64,000 nt of DNA from Bradyrhizobiaceae bacterium (GCA_020853885.1 JADYXZ010000010.1:1-64000), one strand, 5' to 3'. Positions 36,655 to 45,657 are shown, counted from the first letter of the stretch. Notes: generated by a model from the sequence alone, not told the origin. Numbers and translations: made by a program.

Positions 36655-37442
36655 AGCGGCGGCCCGCCATCGCCGTTGCCTTCGCCGCGGCGCTCGCCGC
36701 CGGGACGCCGGCTTCTTCCGCGCTCGCGGCGGAGCGGCTCGTCACTTCGGTTTCGACGCACCGCGTGCTGATCACGTCGAACTTCACCGGCACGAGCGCC
36801 GTGCTGTTCGGCGCGATCGAGGACGACGGGACGACCGTGCCGCGGCCGGCCGGCTATGACGTCGTCGTGACGGTGCGCGGCCCGACGGAGACCGTCGTCG
36901 CGCGGCGCAAGTCGCGCGTGCTCGGCATCTGGGTGAACACGGAGTCGCGGCAGTTCATCGACGTGCCGTCCTATATCGCCGTGCTGTCGAACCGGCCGCC
37001 GCAGGAGCTGGGCGCGCCCGAGTTCCTGCGGCGCAACCGCATCGGCCTTGCCAACCACACGCTGCGGCAGCGGATCGGCGGCGACTTCGGCGACGTGGTG
37101 CCGCAGGACCCGTTCCGCGTCGCGTTCCTGCGCGTGAAGATGGACCAGGGCCTCTTTCACGAGGAGCCTACCGGCCTCACCTTCATCACGCCGCGGCTGT
37201 TCCGCGCCACGGTGCCGATCCCGGGGATCGCGCCAACCGGCACCTACGAAGTCGAGACGCTCCTGCTGTCCGGCGGCGAGGTCATCGCGCGGGAGGCGAC
37301 GGCGATCGAAGTGGTGAAGACCGGCTTCGAGGAATTGTTCGCCCGGGCGGCGCGCGACCACGGATTCCTGTACGGGCTCGCGACCGCATTCCTGGCGCTG
37401 GGGACCGGAATTCTCGCGAATTTCCTGTTCCGGCGCGAGTAA
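36651..37442 (+). CDS. TIGR02186 family membrane-anchored protein
   Basis: 263 aa with an N-terminal signal sequence (AIAVAFAAALAAGTPASSALA), a periplasmic beta-rich domain (LVTSVSTHRVLITSNFTGTSAVLFGAIE; GIWVNTESRQFIDVPSYIAVLSNRP) and a C-terminal membrane helix (GFLYGLATAFLALGTGILANFLF). It overlaps the TauE-type gene by 4 bp. The pair is conserved in alphaproteobacteria. The periplasmic domain may capture or guide the exported anion; this is inferred from pairing. Confidence 0.85.
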   Translation: MKRRPAIAVAFAAALAAGTPASSALAAERLVTSVSTHRVLITSNFTGTSAVLFGAIEDDGTTVPRPAGYDVVVTVRGPTETVVARRKSRVLGIWVNTESRQFIDVPSYIAVLSNRPPQELGAPEFLRRNRIGLANHTLRQRIGGDFGDVVPQDPFRVAFLRVKMDQGLFHEEPTGLTFITPRLFRATVPIPGIAPTGTYEVETLLLSGGEVIAREATAIEVVKTGFEELFARAARDHGFLYGLATAFLALGTGILANFLFRRE

Positions 37443-37487
37443 CGGCGGACAGGCGGCGGTCTCGCAGCCCGCTGCGTGCCGTGCTAA

Positions 37488-37772
37488 ATGACCCGCATGG
37501 CAAACGGAACGATCGACCGATTCTTCGGCGGCTCGCCGCTCTGGGTGGTGGTGCGGCTGATCCTGCTTTCCATCGTCATCGGCGTGCTTCTGTCGGCGCT
37601 CGGGCTCGACCCGTTCGACATCGTGCGGAGCGTCGAGCGGCTGATCCGCCGCATCGTCGATCTCGGCTGGGACGCGGTGGTGTGGCTGTGGCGCTATTTC
37701 CTGCTCGGTGCGGTGCTCGTCATCCCGATCTGGGTGATCGTTCGCATCGTGCGCTCGGCGAGCGGAAAATAA
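37488..37772 (+). CDS. DUF6460-like small membrane protein
   Basis: 94 aa from an ATG at 37488 (a second ATG at 37497 would give 91 aa; neither has a strong ribosome site). The pattern FFGGSPLWVVVRLILLSIVIGVLLSALGLDP, followed by an amphipathic segment and a C-terminal helix YFLLGAVLVIPIWVIVRIV, matches small two-helix Rhizobiales membrane proteins labelled DUF6460. Function unknown. It converges on pyrD with a 3-bp gap. Confidence 0.7.
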   Translation: MTRMANGTIDRFFGGSPLWVVVRLILLSIVIGVLLSALGLDPFDIVRSVERLIRRIVDLGWDAVVWLWRYFLLGAVLVIPIWVIVRIVRSASGK

Positions 37773-37775
37773 TCG

Positions 37776-38867
37776 TCAGCGTTTCTTAACGTCGCCGCCG
37801 ACCGCATCGGCGAGCGACGGGAAGCCGCCGCGCGTGAGCCGCGCCAGAAGGCCGTCCTTGATCGTGCGCACGAGGCTGAAGCCCTTGTAGGTGAGGCCGG
37901 TGTAGAGCTGCAGCAGGCTCGCGCCGGCGCGGATCTTGCGCCAGGCGGCGTCCGCCGAATCGATGCCGCCGACGCCGACCAACGGGAAGGCGCCGTCCGC
38001 CCGCTGATAGGTCTCGGAGAGCAGCCAGGTCGAGAGCGCAAACAGCGGCTTGCCCGACAGGCCGCCCTCCTCGCGCGCATTGGGATCGCGCAGGTCGCGG
38101 GAGCGGCTGACCGTCGTGTTCGACACGATCAGGCCGTCGATGCCGCGCTTCTTCGCGACGTCCACCACTTCGTCGAGCTCGGCGAGCGAAAGATCGGGCG
38201 CGATCTTCAGGAGCATCGGCTTCGAGGCCGCCACGCGGTCGCGCGCTTCGATGGCGCGGGCGAGCAGATCGTCGAGCACGGCACCGGCCTGCAGGGCGCG
38301 CAGCCCCGGCGTGTTCGGCGACGAGACGTTGATCGTGAGATAGCTCGCGTAGGGCGCAAGCATCTCGATGCCCTTCGCATAGTCGGCGATGCGGTCCTTG
38401 CTGTCGCGGTTGGCGCCGACATTGACACCGACGATGCCGGTAATCCCGCCGCGGGCGCCGAGCCGCGTGCGCGCGGCCTCCGCGCCCTCGTTGTTGAAGC
38501 CGAGGCGGTTGACCACCCCCTCGTCGGCCGGCAGCCGGAACACGCGCGGGCGCGGATTGCCGGCCTGCGGGCGCGGCGTCACGGTTCCCACCTCGACGAA
38601 GCCGAAGCCGATGCGGAGCGCGGCGTCCGGCACCTCGGCGTTCTTGTCGAAGCCGGCGGCGAGCCCGACGGGATTGGGGAAGGAAAGCCCGAAGGCGGAG
38701 ACCGCGAGCCGCGGGTCGTCGCGGCCGGCGCGCGGGAACGGGAGCGCTGCCAGCGCGCGCACGGCAAGCCGATGGGCGTCCTCGGGATCGAGGCGCCGGG
38801 CGAGCGGAAGGGCGAGATCAAGGAGCGAGAGCACGGGAGAATCGAGCGCGACGCTATAGGCCGCCAT
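37776..38867 (-). CDS. pyrD: Dihydroorotate dehydrogenase (quinone), class 2
   Basis: 363 aa, membrane-associated FMN enzyme oxidising dihydroorotate to orotate with quinone in pyrimidine synthesis. Class 2 features are the N-terminal membrane-binding extension (SLLDLALPLARRLDPEDAHRLAVRAL) and the catalytic serine in TINVSSPNTPGLR. FMN-binding motifs include FGFVEVGTVTPRPQ, GIDGLIVSNTT and LVGVGGIDSADAA. The ATG at 38867 is preferred to the longer frame because the added residues are not family-like. Confidence 0.95.
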   Translation of the reverse strand: MAAYSVALDSPVLSLLDLALPLARRLDPEDAHRLAVRALAALPFPRAGRDDPRLAVSAFGLSFPNPVGLAAGFDKNAEVPDAALRIGFGFVEVGTVTPRPQAGNPRPRVFRLPADEGVVNRLGFNNEGAEAARTRLGARGGITGIVGVNVGANRDSKDRIADYAKGIEMLAPYASYLTINVSSPNTPGLRALQAGAVLDDLLARAIEARDRVAASKPMLLKIAPDLSLAELDEVVDVAKKRGIDGLIVSNTTVSRSRDLRDPNAREEGGLSGKPLFALSTWLLSETYQRADGAFPLVGVGGIDSADAAWRKIRAGASLLQLYTGLTYKGFSLVRTIKDGLLARLTRGGFPSLADAVGGDVKKR

Positions 38868-39009
38868 TGCGGCCTGCAAGGGGCGTTGGCGTGGCGCCGG
38901 CGTCACAGTCCTGTGGGTTTGCGCCCGCCGCAATCCGTGTTATGGACGCGCAAGCCTTGGGTGCTTATTCCTAGCACCGGCCGGCTATCAGCAAACCGAC
39001 GGGCTCGCC

Positions 39010-39651
39010 ATGGCCAACATGCTCACCCATCCGCAGGTCTGGAACGCGATCGACCGTCTCGCCGCCCGCTACGGCTATTCGGCGTCGGGACTCGCCAAGA
39101 AGGCGGGGCTCGACCCCACCTCGTTCAACAAGTCGAAGCGGGTGACGCCGGAGGGGCGGCCGCGCTGGCCTTCGACCGAGTCGATCGCGAAAATCCTCTC
39201 GGCGACTGGCGCCTCGGTGGACGAATTCATCTCGCTGCTCAGCAAGAAGAGCCGGCGTTCGGCGCCGCGGCCGGTGCCGGTGATCGGCTTCGCCGAGGCG
39301 GGCTCGGGCGGCTATTTCGACGACGCGGGCTTTCCGGTCGGCACCGGCTGGGACGAGATCGTGTTCCCCGACATCGACGATGAGAACGCCTATGCGCTCG
39401 AGGTCTCCGGCAACTCGATGGAGCCGCTCTACCGCAAGGGCGACGTCCTGGTCGTGTCGCCGAACGCCAAGCTGCGCGCCGGCGACCGGGTCATCGTGAA
39501 GACCAATTCGGGCGAAGTGCTGGCGAAGGAGTTGAAGAAGAAGACCGCGAAGGCGATCGAGCTGCGCTCGCTCAACCCGGCGCACAAGGACCGGGTGCTG
39601 CCCGCCTCCGAGGTGGAATGGATCGCGCGCATCATGTGGGCGAGGCAATAA
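39010..39651 (+). CDS. HTH / S24 peptidase-domain repressor
   Basis: 213 aa. The N-terminal helix-turn-helix (YSASGLAKKAGLDPTSFNKSKR) is followed by an S24 LexA/CI-type autoprotease domain. The nucleophile is Ser136 in VSGNSMEPLYRKGD, the general base is Lys164 in RVIVKTNSGE, and an Ala-Gly bond in FAEAGSGG is a plausible cleavage site. It is conserved in Rhizobiales at chromosomal positions and is not part of a prophage here. It may respond to DNA damage or other stress. Targets are unknown. Confidence 0.88.
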   Translation: MANMLTHPQVWNAIDRLAARYGYSASGLAKKAGLDPTSFNKSKRVTPEGRPRWPSTESIAKILSATGASVDEFISLLSKKSRRSAPRPVPVIGFAEAGSGGYFDDAGFPVGTGWDEIVFPDIDDENAYALEVSGNSMEPLYRKGDVLVVSPNAKLRAGDRVIVKTNSGEVLAKELKKKTAKAIELRSLNPAHKDRVLPASEVEWIARIMWARQ

Positions 39652-39656
39652 TTCCC

Positions 39657-39716
39657 ATCCCGCCTCATGGTTCGAGACGCGCCGCTTCGCGGCGCTCCTC
39701 ACCATGAGGCGGGAAT
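39657..39716. repeat. Dispersed palindrome (CCTCATGGT family)
   Basis: GCCTCATGGTTCGAGACGC ... CTCACCATGAGGC, with ATTCCC / GGGAAT extending the ends. It lies directly after the S24 repressor stop. Confidence 0.8.
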
Positions 39717-39735
39717 ATATCCATTCAACAAAAAA

Positions 39736-39790
39736 AGCTCCCTCATGCTGAGGAGCGCCCGTAGGGCGCGTCTCGAAGCATGAGGGAGCT
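39736..39790. repeat. Dispersed palindrome (CTCCCTCATGCT type)
   Basis: AGCTCCCTCATGCT ... AGCATGAGGGAGCT with inner GAGGAGCGCCC / GGGCGCGTCTC. It is adjacent to the end of lysS and opposite in orientation to the preceding copy; the core GCTCCTCA/TCGAGACG text is shared. Confidence 0.8.
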
Positions 39791-39800
39791 ATGACAGACG

Positions 39801-41432
39801 CTACGCCGAGCGGGCGAGCGCGCCGTCGATCATGGCGATCGTGTTGTCGATGCCATAGACGGCGACGAACGAGCCGAAGCGCGGGCCTTTCTCCTGCCCG
39901 AGCAGCACCTGATAGAGCATGTTGAACCAGTCGAGCGAGACGCCGGGCTTGCCGTCTTTGGCTTTCTTCTTGTGGTCGAGGAACGGCTCGCGGCGGCCGA
40001 TCTCATAGACCACGTCCTGGATCTGCGCGGCGTCCGCGCTCACGGGCAATTGCGAAAGCGCGTCGCGCAGGTCCGTCAGCGCCTTGCGCTCGTCCGCGGT
40101 CGGCTCGCGGAACTTCTTCTGCGGCAGTACGAAATCGCGGAAATACTGGATCGCGTAGTCGACCATGCGGCCGAGCTTCGGGTGCGTCTGCCGCGTGACG
40201 CCCGGGCGGTAGCGGCCGATGAAGCCCCACAAGGTCTCGGCGTTCTCCGCATTCGACGAGGAGACGAGGGTCAGCAGCATCTGGAACGACACGGGCATGT
40301 CGGCCTTGGGCGGATTGCCGGAATGGATGTGCCAGACCGGGTTGCCAAGCCGCTGCCGCCAGTCCTGCCGCTCGTACGCCTCCAGGAACTGCTGGTATTC
40401 GTCGACGTGGCGCGGGATCACGTCGAAATAGAGCCGCTTCGCCGCCTTCGGCTCTCTATACATGAACAGCGAGAGCGATTCCGGGCTCGCGTAGCGCAGC
40501 CATTCCTCGATGGTGAGGCCGTTGCCCTTGGACTTGGAAATCTTCTGGCCCTGCTCGTCGAGGAAGAGCTCGTAGTTGAAGCCTTCGGGCGGCAGGCCGC
40601 CAAGCGCGCGGGCGATCTGGCCCGAGAGCTTGACGGAATCGATCAGGTCCTTGCCGGCCATCTCGTAGTCAACGCCGAGCGCGACCCAGCGCATGGCCCA
40701 GTCGGGCTTCCATTGCAGCTTGACGCGGCCGCCGGTGACCGGCGTCGTCACCCGCTCCTTCGTCTCCGGGTCTTCGTAGGTGATGGTGCCGGCCTTGGGG
40801 TCATGAGCAATGATCGGCACCTGCAGCACATGGCCGTTGCGCGGCGAAACCGGCAGGAACGGCGAATAGCTCTGCGCGCGCTCCTCGCGCAGCGATGGCA
40901 GCATGATCGCCATCACCTCCTCGTAGTGCGCGAGCACCTTGAGCAGCGCCTCGTCGAAGCGGCCGGCGCGATAGCACTGCGTCGACGACAGGAACTCGTA
41001 TTCGAACCCGAACTGATCGAGGAAGGCGCGGAGCCGCGCATTGTTGTGCTCGCCGAAGCTCGGATGCGTGCCGAACGGATCGGGCACGCTGGTGAGCGGC
41101 TTGTTCAGGTGCTCGGCCAGCATCTCCCGCTTCGGCACGTTGTCCGGCACCTTGCGGAGGCCGTCCATGTCGTCGGAGAAGGCGATCAACCGGGTCTTGA
41201 TCCTGTCGCCGGTGAGGACGCGAAAGGCATGGCGCACCATCGTGGTGCGCGCGACCTCGCCGAAGGTGCCGATGTGCGGCAGACCGGACGGACCGTAGCC
41301 GGTCTCGAAAATGACCTCGTCCTTCGGCCGTTTCTTCAGCCGCGCCACGATTTTCCGCGCCTCCTCGAACGGCCAGGCATTCGAGGTTTCGGCGGCGGTG
41401 CGCAGATCGTTGGCAAGCGTGGCGGTAGTCAT
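39801..41432 (-). CDS. lysS: Lysyl-tRNA synthetase, class I
   Basis: 543 aa, charges tRNA-Lys. The class I signatures are the HIGH-like [18 protein letters not shown] near the N-terminus and the KMSKS-like [16 protein letters not shown]. This is the archaeal-type enzyme that alphaproteobacteria use in place of the class II form. The ATG at 41432 is chosen, with GGGAAAG just upstream; a TTG 12 bases earlier is less likely. Confidence 0.95.
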   Translation of the reverse strand: MTTATLANDLRTAAETSNAWPFEEARKIVARLKKRPKDEVIFETGYGPSGLPHIGTFGEVARTTMVRHAFRVLTGDRIKTRLIAFSDDMDGLRKVPDNVPKREMLAEHLNKPLTSVPDPFGTHPSFGEHNNARLRAFLDQFGFEYEFLSSTQCYRAGRFDEALLKVLAHYEEVMAIMLPSLREERAQSYSPFLPVSPRNGHVLQVPIIAHDPKAGTITYEDPETKERVTTPVTGGRVKLQWKPDWAMRWVALGVDYEMAGKDLIDSVKLSGQIARALGGLPPEGFNYELFLDEQGQKISKSKGNGLTIEEWLRYASPESLSLFMYREPKAAKRLYFDVIPRHVDEYQQFLEAYERQDWRQRLGNPVWHIHSGNPPKADMPVSFQMLLTLVSSSNAENAETLWGFIGRYRPGVTRQTHPKLGRMVDYAIQYFRDFVLPQKKFREPTADERKALTDLRDALSQLPVSADAAQIQDVVYEIGRREPFLDHKKKAKDGKPGVSLDWFNMLYQVLLGQEKGPRFGSFVAVYGIDNTIAMIDGALARSA

Positions 41433-41492
41433 CTTCTTTCCCAAGTTTGCCGCGTGCCTAGCGCAGAACGCGCCGCCATGCCAGCGGCGTCA

Positions 41493-41592
41493 GCCTCATG
41501 GTGAGGAGCCCTTATGCCTCATCCTTCGAGACGCTCTCGCTACGCGAGAGCTCCTCAGGATGAGGCGTAAGGGCGTCTCGAACCATGAGGCG
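41493..41592. repeat. Nested palindromic elements
   Basis: Outer arms GCCTCATGGTGAGGAGCCC (from 41493) and GGGCGTCTCGAACCATGAGG (to 41591) enclose a second palindrome ATGCCTCATCCTTCGAG ... CTCAGGATGAGGCGT at about 41514-41566. It looks like one dispersed palindrome inserted into another between lysS and the binding-protein gene. Confidence 0.75.
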
Positions 41593-41597
41593 CTTCA

Positions 41598-42461
41598 TTA
41601 ATAAAATCCGACCGGGAAGTAGCGCAGATAAAGATCGGCCATGACGCCCTTCTCCCACAGGCGGAACAGGGCGTAGTTGAGGGCGAGGCGCAACGCCTCG
41701 TTGTCGCGCTTGACGGCGATGCCGACGCCTTCGCCAAAGTAGAGGCTCTCGGTGAAGGGGCCGCCGCGGAACGCGCAACACTGCTCGGAGCTCGTGCCGT
41801 TGAGCCAGAACGCGAGCGCGATGCCGTCGCCGAACACGAGATCGACCTCGCCCTTCTTCAGGGCGGCGAGCGCATCCTCAAGGCTCGGGCGGCTCTGGAT
41901 CGCGGTCTCGGCGAAGAAGGCGCGCAAATATGCCTCGTGGGCGCTGCCGGCGACCACGCCGACGCGGCGGCCGGCGATCTTCTCCGGCGTCACGTCGTCG
42001 GGCGGAAAACCCTTCGCGGCGGCAAAGCGGGCGGGCGTCCGGTAATAGCGGTCGGTGAAAGCGACGCGCTGGCGCAGCTCCGGCGTCACGGCCAGCGAGG
42101 CGACGATCGCATCGCCGCGATTCTCGTCGAGCGCGGACAACAGCGTATCGAAGCGGCGCACCTGGATCGTGCAGGTGACGTTGAGCTCGAGGCAGATCGC
42201 GCGGGCGAGATCGACGTTGAAGCCGATCGGCTGGTCGCCCGGCCCGCGAAAATTGAAGGGCGGGTAGTCCTCCTCGGTGAGGAAGCGGATCGCGCTGAGA
42301 CGGCCAAGGTCGGGGCGTTCGGGCCGTCGCTTCGGGTCCCAGAAGCCGGGGACTTCCACCTGCCCGGCCTGCTGCGCGGGCGCGGGCGGGATGGCCGCGG
42401 TCACTGCCGCCGCCATGGCCACGCCGAAGATTGCGGCCGCCCTCGCCTTCAAGCCCTGCAT
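41598..42461 (-). CDS. Periplasmic solute-binding protein, family 3
   Basis: 287 aa with signal peptide (AAAIFGVAMAAAVTAAIPPAPA) and a type II periplasmic binding fold. FLTEEDYPPFNFRGPGDQPIGFNVDLARAICLEL is the typical family 3 opening, AFTDRYYRTPARFA follows, and GVVAGSAHEAYLRAFF is the domain crossover. Family 3 proteins mostly bind amino acids or small polar compounds. No ABC permease or ATPase genes are adjacent, so it is an orphan component or a sensor-type binding protein. Confidence 0.9.
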   Translation of the reverse strand: MQGLKARAAAIFGVAMAAAVTAAIPPAPAQQAGQVEVPGFWDPKRRPERPDLGRLSAIRFLTEEDYPPFNFRGPGDQPIGFNVDLARAICLELNVTCTIQVRRFDTLLSALDENRGDAIVASLAVTPELRQRVAFTDRYYRTPARFAAAKGFPPDDVTPEKIAGRRVGVVAGSAHEAYLRAFFAETAIQSRPSLEDALAALKKGEVDLVFGDGIALAFWLNGTSSEQCCAFRGGPFTESLYFGEGVGIAVKRDNEALRLALNYALFRLWEKGVMADLYLRYFPVGFY

Positions 42462-42558
42462 CCGGAAATCCTGAAACAGCGGAGAATCCTACCGCCGTGC
42501 AAGCGTTTGTAGCCGTGCTAAGCTTCCTAGCCTAGAGGCGGGCTTGGGGGCCTCCAGT

Positions 42559-43848
42559 ATGCGTGAGTTTCCGGCGCGGCCGGTCCGCCAGCAGGCGGCG
42601 GGCCGCGCGGCGCGTAAGGTTTCGGCGAGCGCGCAACCGCGGAAGGGGCCGCGGGCGGCGAACCTTTCCCCCGAGCTTGCGGCCTTCGAGGGCATGGCCG
42701 ATCCTGCGCTGCTGGAAGCCGCGGCGCGGCGAGCCGAGTTCATCGGCGTCGGCGTCGACGAAGTGCTCCGCTGCCACAAGATCCTGCCGCCCGACCAGAT
42801 CGCGGCGGCATTGGCGGAGAAGCTCGGCCTTCCGCTCGACCCGCTCGACGACGATTTCCGCCCGCACGCGCTGGAAGCCGCCTGCGCCGGCGTGCTGGCG
42901 CGGGCCGCGCCGGACGGGGAAACGCAGATCACGGTGGCGCCGCGCAGCGACGGGGTGCAGCGGCTTGCCGATGCGATCGCGGAGGAGCCGCAGCTTGGGC
43001 GGCACCTGCGGCTTGCCGCACCCGAGCGGCTCGCCGCGCGCGTGCGGAAAGTCTGCGTGCAGGAACTTTCCGATGCGGCGATCTACGGATTGCACCGGCG
43101 GCGGCGCGATCTGTCGGCGGTCGCCTATGGCGCGAGCCAGTTGCGCCGGTTCACCATCGGTTTCAGCGCGGCGGTGATCGCCACCGGCATTCTTGCGCCG
43201 GCGCTGCTCCTGATCTCGCTCGAATATTTCCTGGCGTTCTGCTTCATCACCTGGACGTTCGTCCGCACGCTCGCCTGCCTGTTTCCGCAAGAATCACCGT
43301 CGATGCCGCGAATCCCGGAGCGGCTTCTGCCCGTTTACACGATCATCCTGCCGCTCTACCGGGAGGCGCCGGTGGTCGCCAAGCTGATCGCAGCGATCCA
43401 GCGGCTCGACTACCCGCGCGAGAAGCTCGACGTGAAGCTCCTGCTCGAGGAAGAAGACCTCGAGACGCGGGAGGCCGTCGCCCGCCTCGACCTTGCGGCG
43501 CCTTTCGAGATCATCGCGCCGCCGAAGGACGGCCCGCGCACCAAGCCGAAGGCGCTCGCGGCGGCACTCCCCTTTGCACGCGGCTCGTTCGCGGTCGTCT
43601 ATGATGCGGAGGACGAGCCGGAGCCGGACCAGTTGCGCAAGGCGCTCACCGCGTTCGCGGAAGGGCCGCCGGAGCTTGCCTGCGTGCAGGCGAAACTTGC
43701 GATCGACAATGTTTCCGACGGCTGGTTCAGCCGGCACTTCGCCAGCGAATATGCCGGCCATTTCGACGTGCTGTTGCCGGCGCTCACGAAACTCAACCTG
43801 CCGATCCCGCTCGGCGGCACGTCCAACCATTTTCGCGGTATTAGGTAG
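42559..43848 (+). pseudogene. Membrane glycosyltransferase (GT2), 5' half, disrupted by transposon
   Basis: The N-terminal ~425 residues of a glycosyltransferase expected to be 648 aa when intact. A cytoplasmic N-terminal domain is followed by a membrane pair (GFSAAVIATGILAPALLLISLEYFLAFCFITWTFVRTLACLF) and a GT2 domain with PLYREAPVVAKLIAAIQRLDYP, the DxD-like YDAEDEPEPDQL and GGTSNHFR. Host sequence stops at 43835. The reading frame then picks up a few residues from the inverted repeat and stops at 43848. The missing part, with GGWDPFNVTEDADLG and the QxxRW-like QRTRWFKGW motif, lies at 49446-50115. The ATG at 42559 has a G-rich ribosome site. The truncated product lacks catalytic motifs and is surely inactive. 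Confidence 0.93.
43828..43835. repeat. Target site duplication, left copy
   Basis: CATTTTCG immediately outside the left inverted repeat. The identical octamer follows the right inverted repeat at 49438-49445. Eight bases is the target duplication length known for IS1595 family elements. Confidence 0.95.
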
Positions 43849-43859
43849 CAAACTCACCT
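43836..43859. repeat. Left terminal inverted repeat
   Basis: 24 bp starting CGGTATTAGGTAGCAAACTC and ending ACCT, the exact reverse complement of 49414-49437. Confidence 0.97.
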
Positions 43860-44646
43860 AGCCAAAAAGATCGGGTTCCCGCTTCGGCGGATAGAACAGC
43901 CCAACGATGATCCAAGCGTTCGGGAATTGGTGCACCGTCCCGACGAAAAAGTGCGTGTCGTACTTCTCAATCATTTCTTTCTCGAAGCGATTGCGAAATG
44001 CCGCCTCCCATTGGTCACCATATTCGCGGCGCCAGCGTCGATACGCCTCTCCCATTTCCCAATCGGTGCACAGCATCGTGTGCCACTTGCAATCGGCATC
44101 GCCACATCGAAACTCATACCTGAAATCGAAGGGTATTTTCTCTAGCGTGTGCTCAGGCGCCTTCTGAAAGAGCGTATCCTGTTTCAGGATGGACTCTTGC
44201 GCGGGGGTCCAACCCGCCTCTTCCGCAGGCTGAATGAGAAGCCGCTTGATTTCGTGAGGTCTAAATATCCCGAGCGTCGGCGATCCATGCTCATCGCGCT
44301 CTCGCTGAATCTGGCACAGAGACGGGCGGCGCAGGGGTTCAAGTATCTCGCGGCGTGCCCGCCATCCGTCTTTGGTCCCGACGCTTTCTCCGACCGTGAT
44401 CGAATCTGGATTGATCTTGTAGCTTTCAGGTCTGCCGTCCGATGCCTTCAATAGGCTCAATTCGATCCATTGCCATTTGCTGAAACGCCTTTCCTCGTCC
44501 ATCAGTCGATAAGGTACGGGAAATAATCGTATCCACTCGCCCGCGTCTGTGACGCCGGCCGTGCAGGAAGCCTCAATGCTTTTCGCCGAAGGAACCGGGT
44601 AGGTTCGCACCGTGATCAAAGCGCGCTTCTTGACCCAGTCCGGCAT
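43858..44646 (-). CDS. Passenger protein, unknown function (262 aa)
   Basis: 262 aa. The N-terminal part KKRALITVRTYPVPSAKSIE and CTAGVTDAGEWIRLFPVPYR is beta-rich, and the C-terminal part has FRCGDADCKWHTMLCTDWEMGEAYRRW followed by THFFVGTVHQFPNAWIIVGLFYPP. I associate this two-part pattern with 'dual OB-fold'-like proteins that accompany DUF488 genes, but that is recollection and not a search. Two cysteine/histidine clusters might bind metal. It is the last gene of a three-gene unit, 16 bp after DUF488. Its TAG stop lies at the inner edge of the left terminal repeat. Cytoplasmic, nucleic-acid binding suspected. Confidence 0.75.
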   Translation of the reverse strand: MPDWVKKRALITVRTYPVPSAKSIEASCTAGVTDAGEWIRLFPVPYRLMDEERRFSKWQWIELSLLKASDGRPESYKINPDSITVGESVGTKDGWRARREILEPLRRPSLCQIQRERDEHGSPTLGIFRPHEIKRLLIQPAEEAGWTPAQESILKQDTLFQKAPEHTLEKIPFDFRYEFRCGDADCKWHTMLCTDWEMGEAYRRWRREYGDQWEAAFRNRFEKEMIEKYDTHFFVGTVHQFPNAWIIVGLFYPPKREPDLFG

Positions 44647-44662
44647 TGCAGCGCCCCCGCTG

Positions 44663-45190
44663 CTAGAGATCGAAGCCTTGCAGTCCTTGATCTTCGAGCG
44701 CCATCGAAATTCGGTGCCGATGGCACTCTGTTGGGTCGCACTCCATGCAGAGCATGGCGACCGGATACCCGAAATTCAGAAACCGATGCAGGTTGTTTTG
44801 AAAGTGCGTCTCAACGACCTTCTCATCATACCATTGCCAGATAGTCTCCCGCGTCCCCGTCTCGACGGCCTTTGCCCTCACTTCACGCGGAACGCCCCAC
44901 TCTCTCAAATGAAAATAGGCTATGCCGAGTTGCTCTAGCGCGCGTTGGAGGTTGCTCTTGCTCAGCTCCGGTCTGTACATACTGACCGGATTGTATCGAA
45001 TGTCCACGACGCACTGCACATCGACCGCTGAAAGGGCGTCGAACAGATCCTTTGTCGTTCGGCCTTCGTAGCCAACCGTAAAGAAATCAGCACATTCCGG
45101 CTCGCGCGCTTCATTCCATAGGGCCTTACTTTCGGCCCGCGCGCGCGGCGACTTTGTTGGTAGCTTTAGCGGGCGGGGCGTCTTGATCAA
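44663..45190 (-). CDS. DUF488 family protein
   Basis: 175 aa. DUF488 motifs are FFTVGYEGRTTKDLFDALSAVDVQCVVDIRYNPVS near the N-terminus, a central AYFHLREWGVPREVR, and the C-terminal VAMLCMECDPTECHRHRIS with conserved cysteines and histidines. The family is widespread in mobile and defence-rich regions; its chemistry is not established, though the C-terminal Cys/His set suggests an enzyme or metal site. Translation probably starts at TTG 45190, with AAGGA 7 bp upstream, overlapping the preceding gene by 65 bp, so the genes are tightly coupled. Confidence 0.85.
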   Translation of the reverse strand: MIKTPRPLKLPTKSPRARAESKALWNEAREPECADFFTVGYEGRTTKDLFDALSAVDVQCVVDIRYNPVSMYRPELSKSNLQRALEQLGIAYFHLREWGVPREVRAKAVETGTRETIWQWYDEKVVETHFQNNLHRFLNFGYPVAMLCMECDPTECHRHRISMALEDQGLQGFDL

Positions 45191-45539
45191 AGAGCGATTC
45201 CTTCAGTTGCCAATGGATTATTCCGTCGCTTTCTCTTTTTCTTATTAATCCGATATCCGCCTCCATGCGGTGGACCCATTGGTTGTTCGGGAATGCATGG
45301 GGCAGCGCCGCCTTGGTACGGATTTCGGTCCACGTAAGAGGTTGGCCAGCTTCCCTCAGAACGGCTGCGATCTTCGACTTGAAGTCGTCGAAGGACATCC
45401 GCGCTTTTTTGTCGGGCTGATTCCAGAGGGCGCTGTGGCAGGCCGGGCAAACGCGGGGCTCTTCGTCGCCCCGCGGAATCCACTCGTGGGCGCACCGGTC
45501 GCAGCGGAATCCCATGACCGTGATCGGTACTCTAGCCAT
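45126..45539 (-). CDS. Zinc-ribbon / winged-helix passenger protein
   Basis: 137 aa. Residues ~9-36 form a zinc ribbon (FRCDRCAHEW ... PRVCPACHSALW). A winged-helix-like domain follows (FKSKIAAVLREAGQPLTWTEIRTKAALPHAFPNNQWVHRMEADIGLIRKRESDGIIHWQL), with a basic tail. The ATG at 45539 has GGAG 6 bp upstream. First gene of the left-arm unit, it sits next to the palindrome at 45590 and may be its binder. The DNA-binding look is clear; specific role unknown. Confidence 0.75.
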   Translation of the reverse strand: MARVPITVMGFRCDRCAHEWIPRGDEEPRVCPACHSALWNQPDKKARMSFDDFKSKIAAVLREAGQPLTWTEIRTKAALPHAFPNNQWVHRMEADIGLIRKRESDGIIHWQLKESLFDQDAPPAKATNKVAARAGRK

Positions 45540-45589
45540 CTTCGCTCCGGCCTCTCGACCGGCGGAGAATAGGCCAAAAACGCTGATTT

Positions 45590-45619
45590 GCAAATGTTGA
45601 TTAGCAAATCAACATTTGC
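45590..45619 (-). promoter_or_regulatory. Palindromic operator of ATTTGC half-sites
   Basis: GCAAATGTTGATT (45590-45602) and its exact reverse complement (45607-45619) around AGCA. Within and around it GCAAAT/ATTTGC half-sites recur at even spacing, giving overlapping palindromes ATTTGCAAAT and TAGCAAAT-N4-ATTTGCTA. It lies about 50 bp upstream of the zinc-ribbon gene, the expected place for a repressor or activator site. Confidence 0.75.
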
Positions 45620-45657
45620 TAGAAGATAGCAATGAACAAGGATTTAGCTGGCAAAGC

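Noticed and set aside
39010-39651. Prophage repressor marking a prophage
   Set aside because: The S24 protein looks phage-like, but the neighbours are housekeeping genes (pyrD, lysS) and no phage gene is present.
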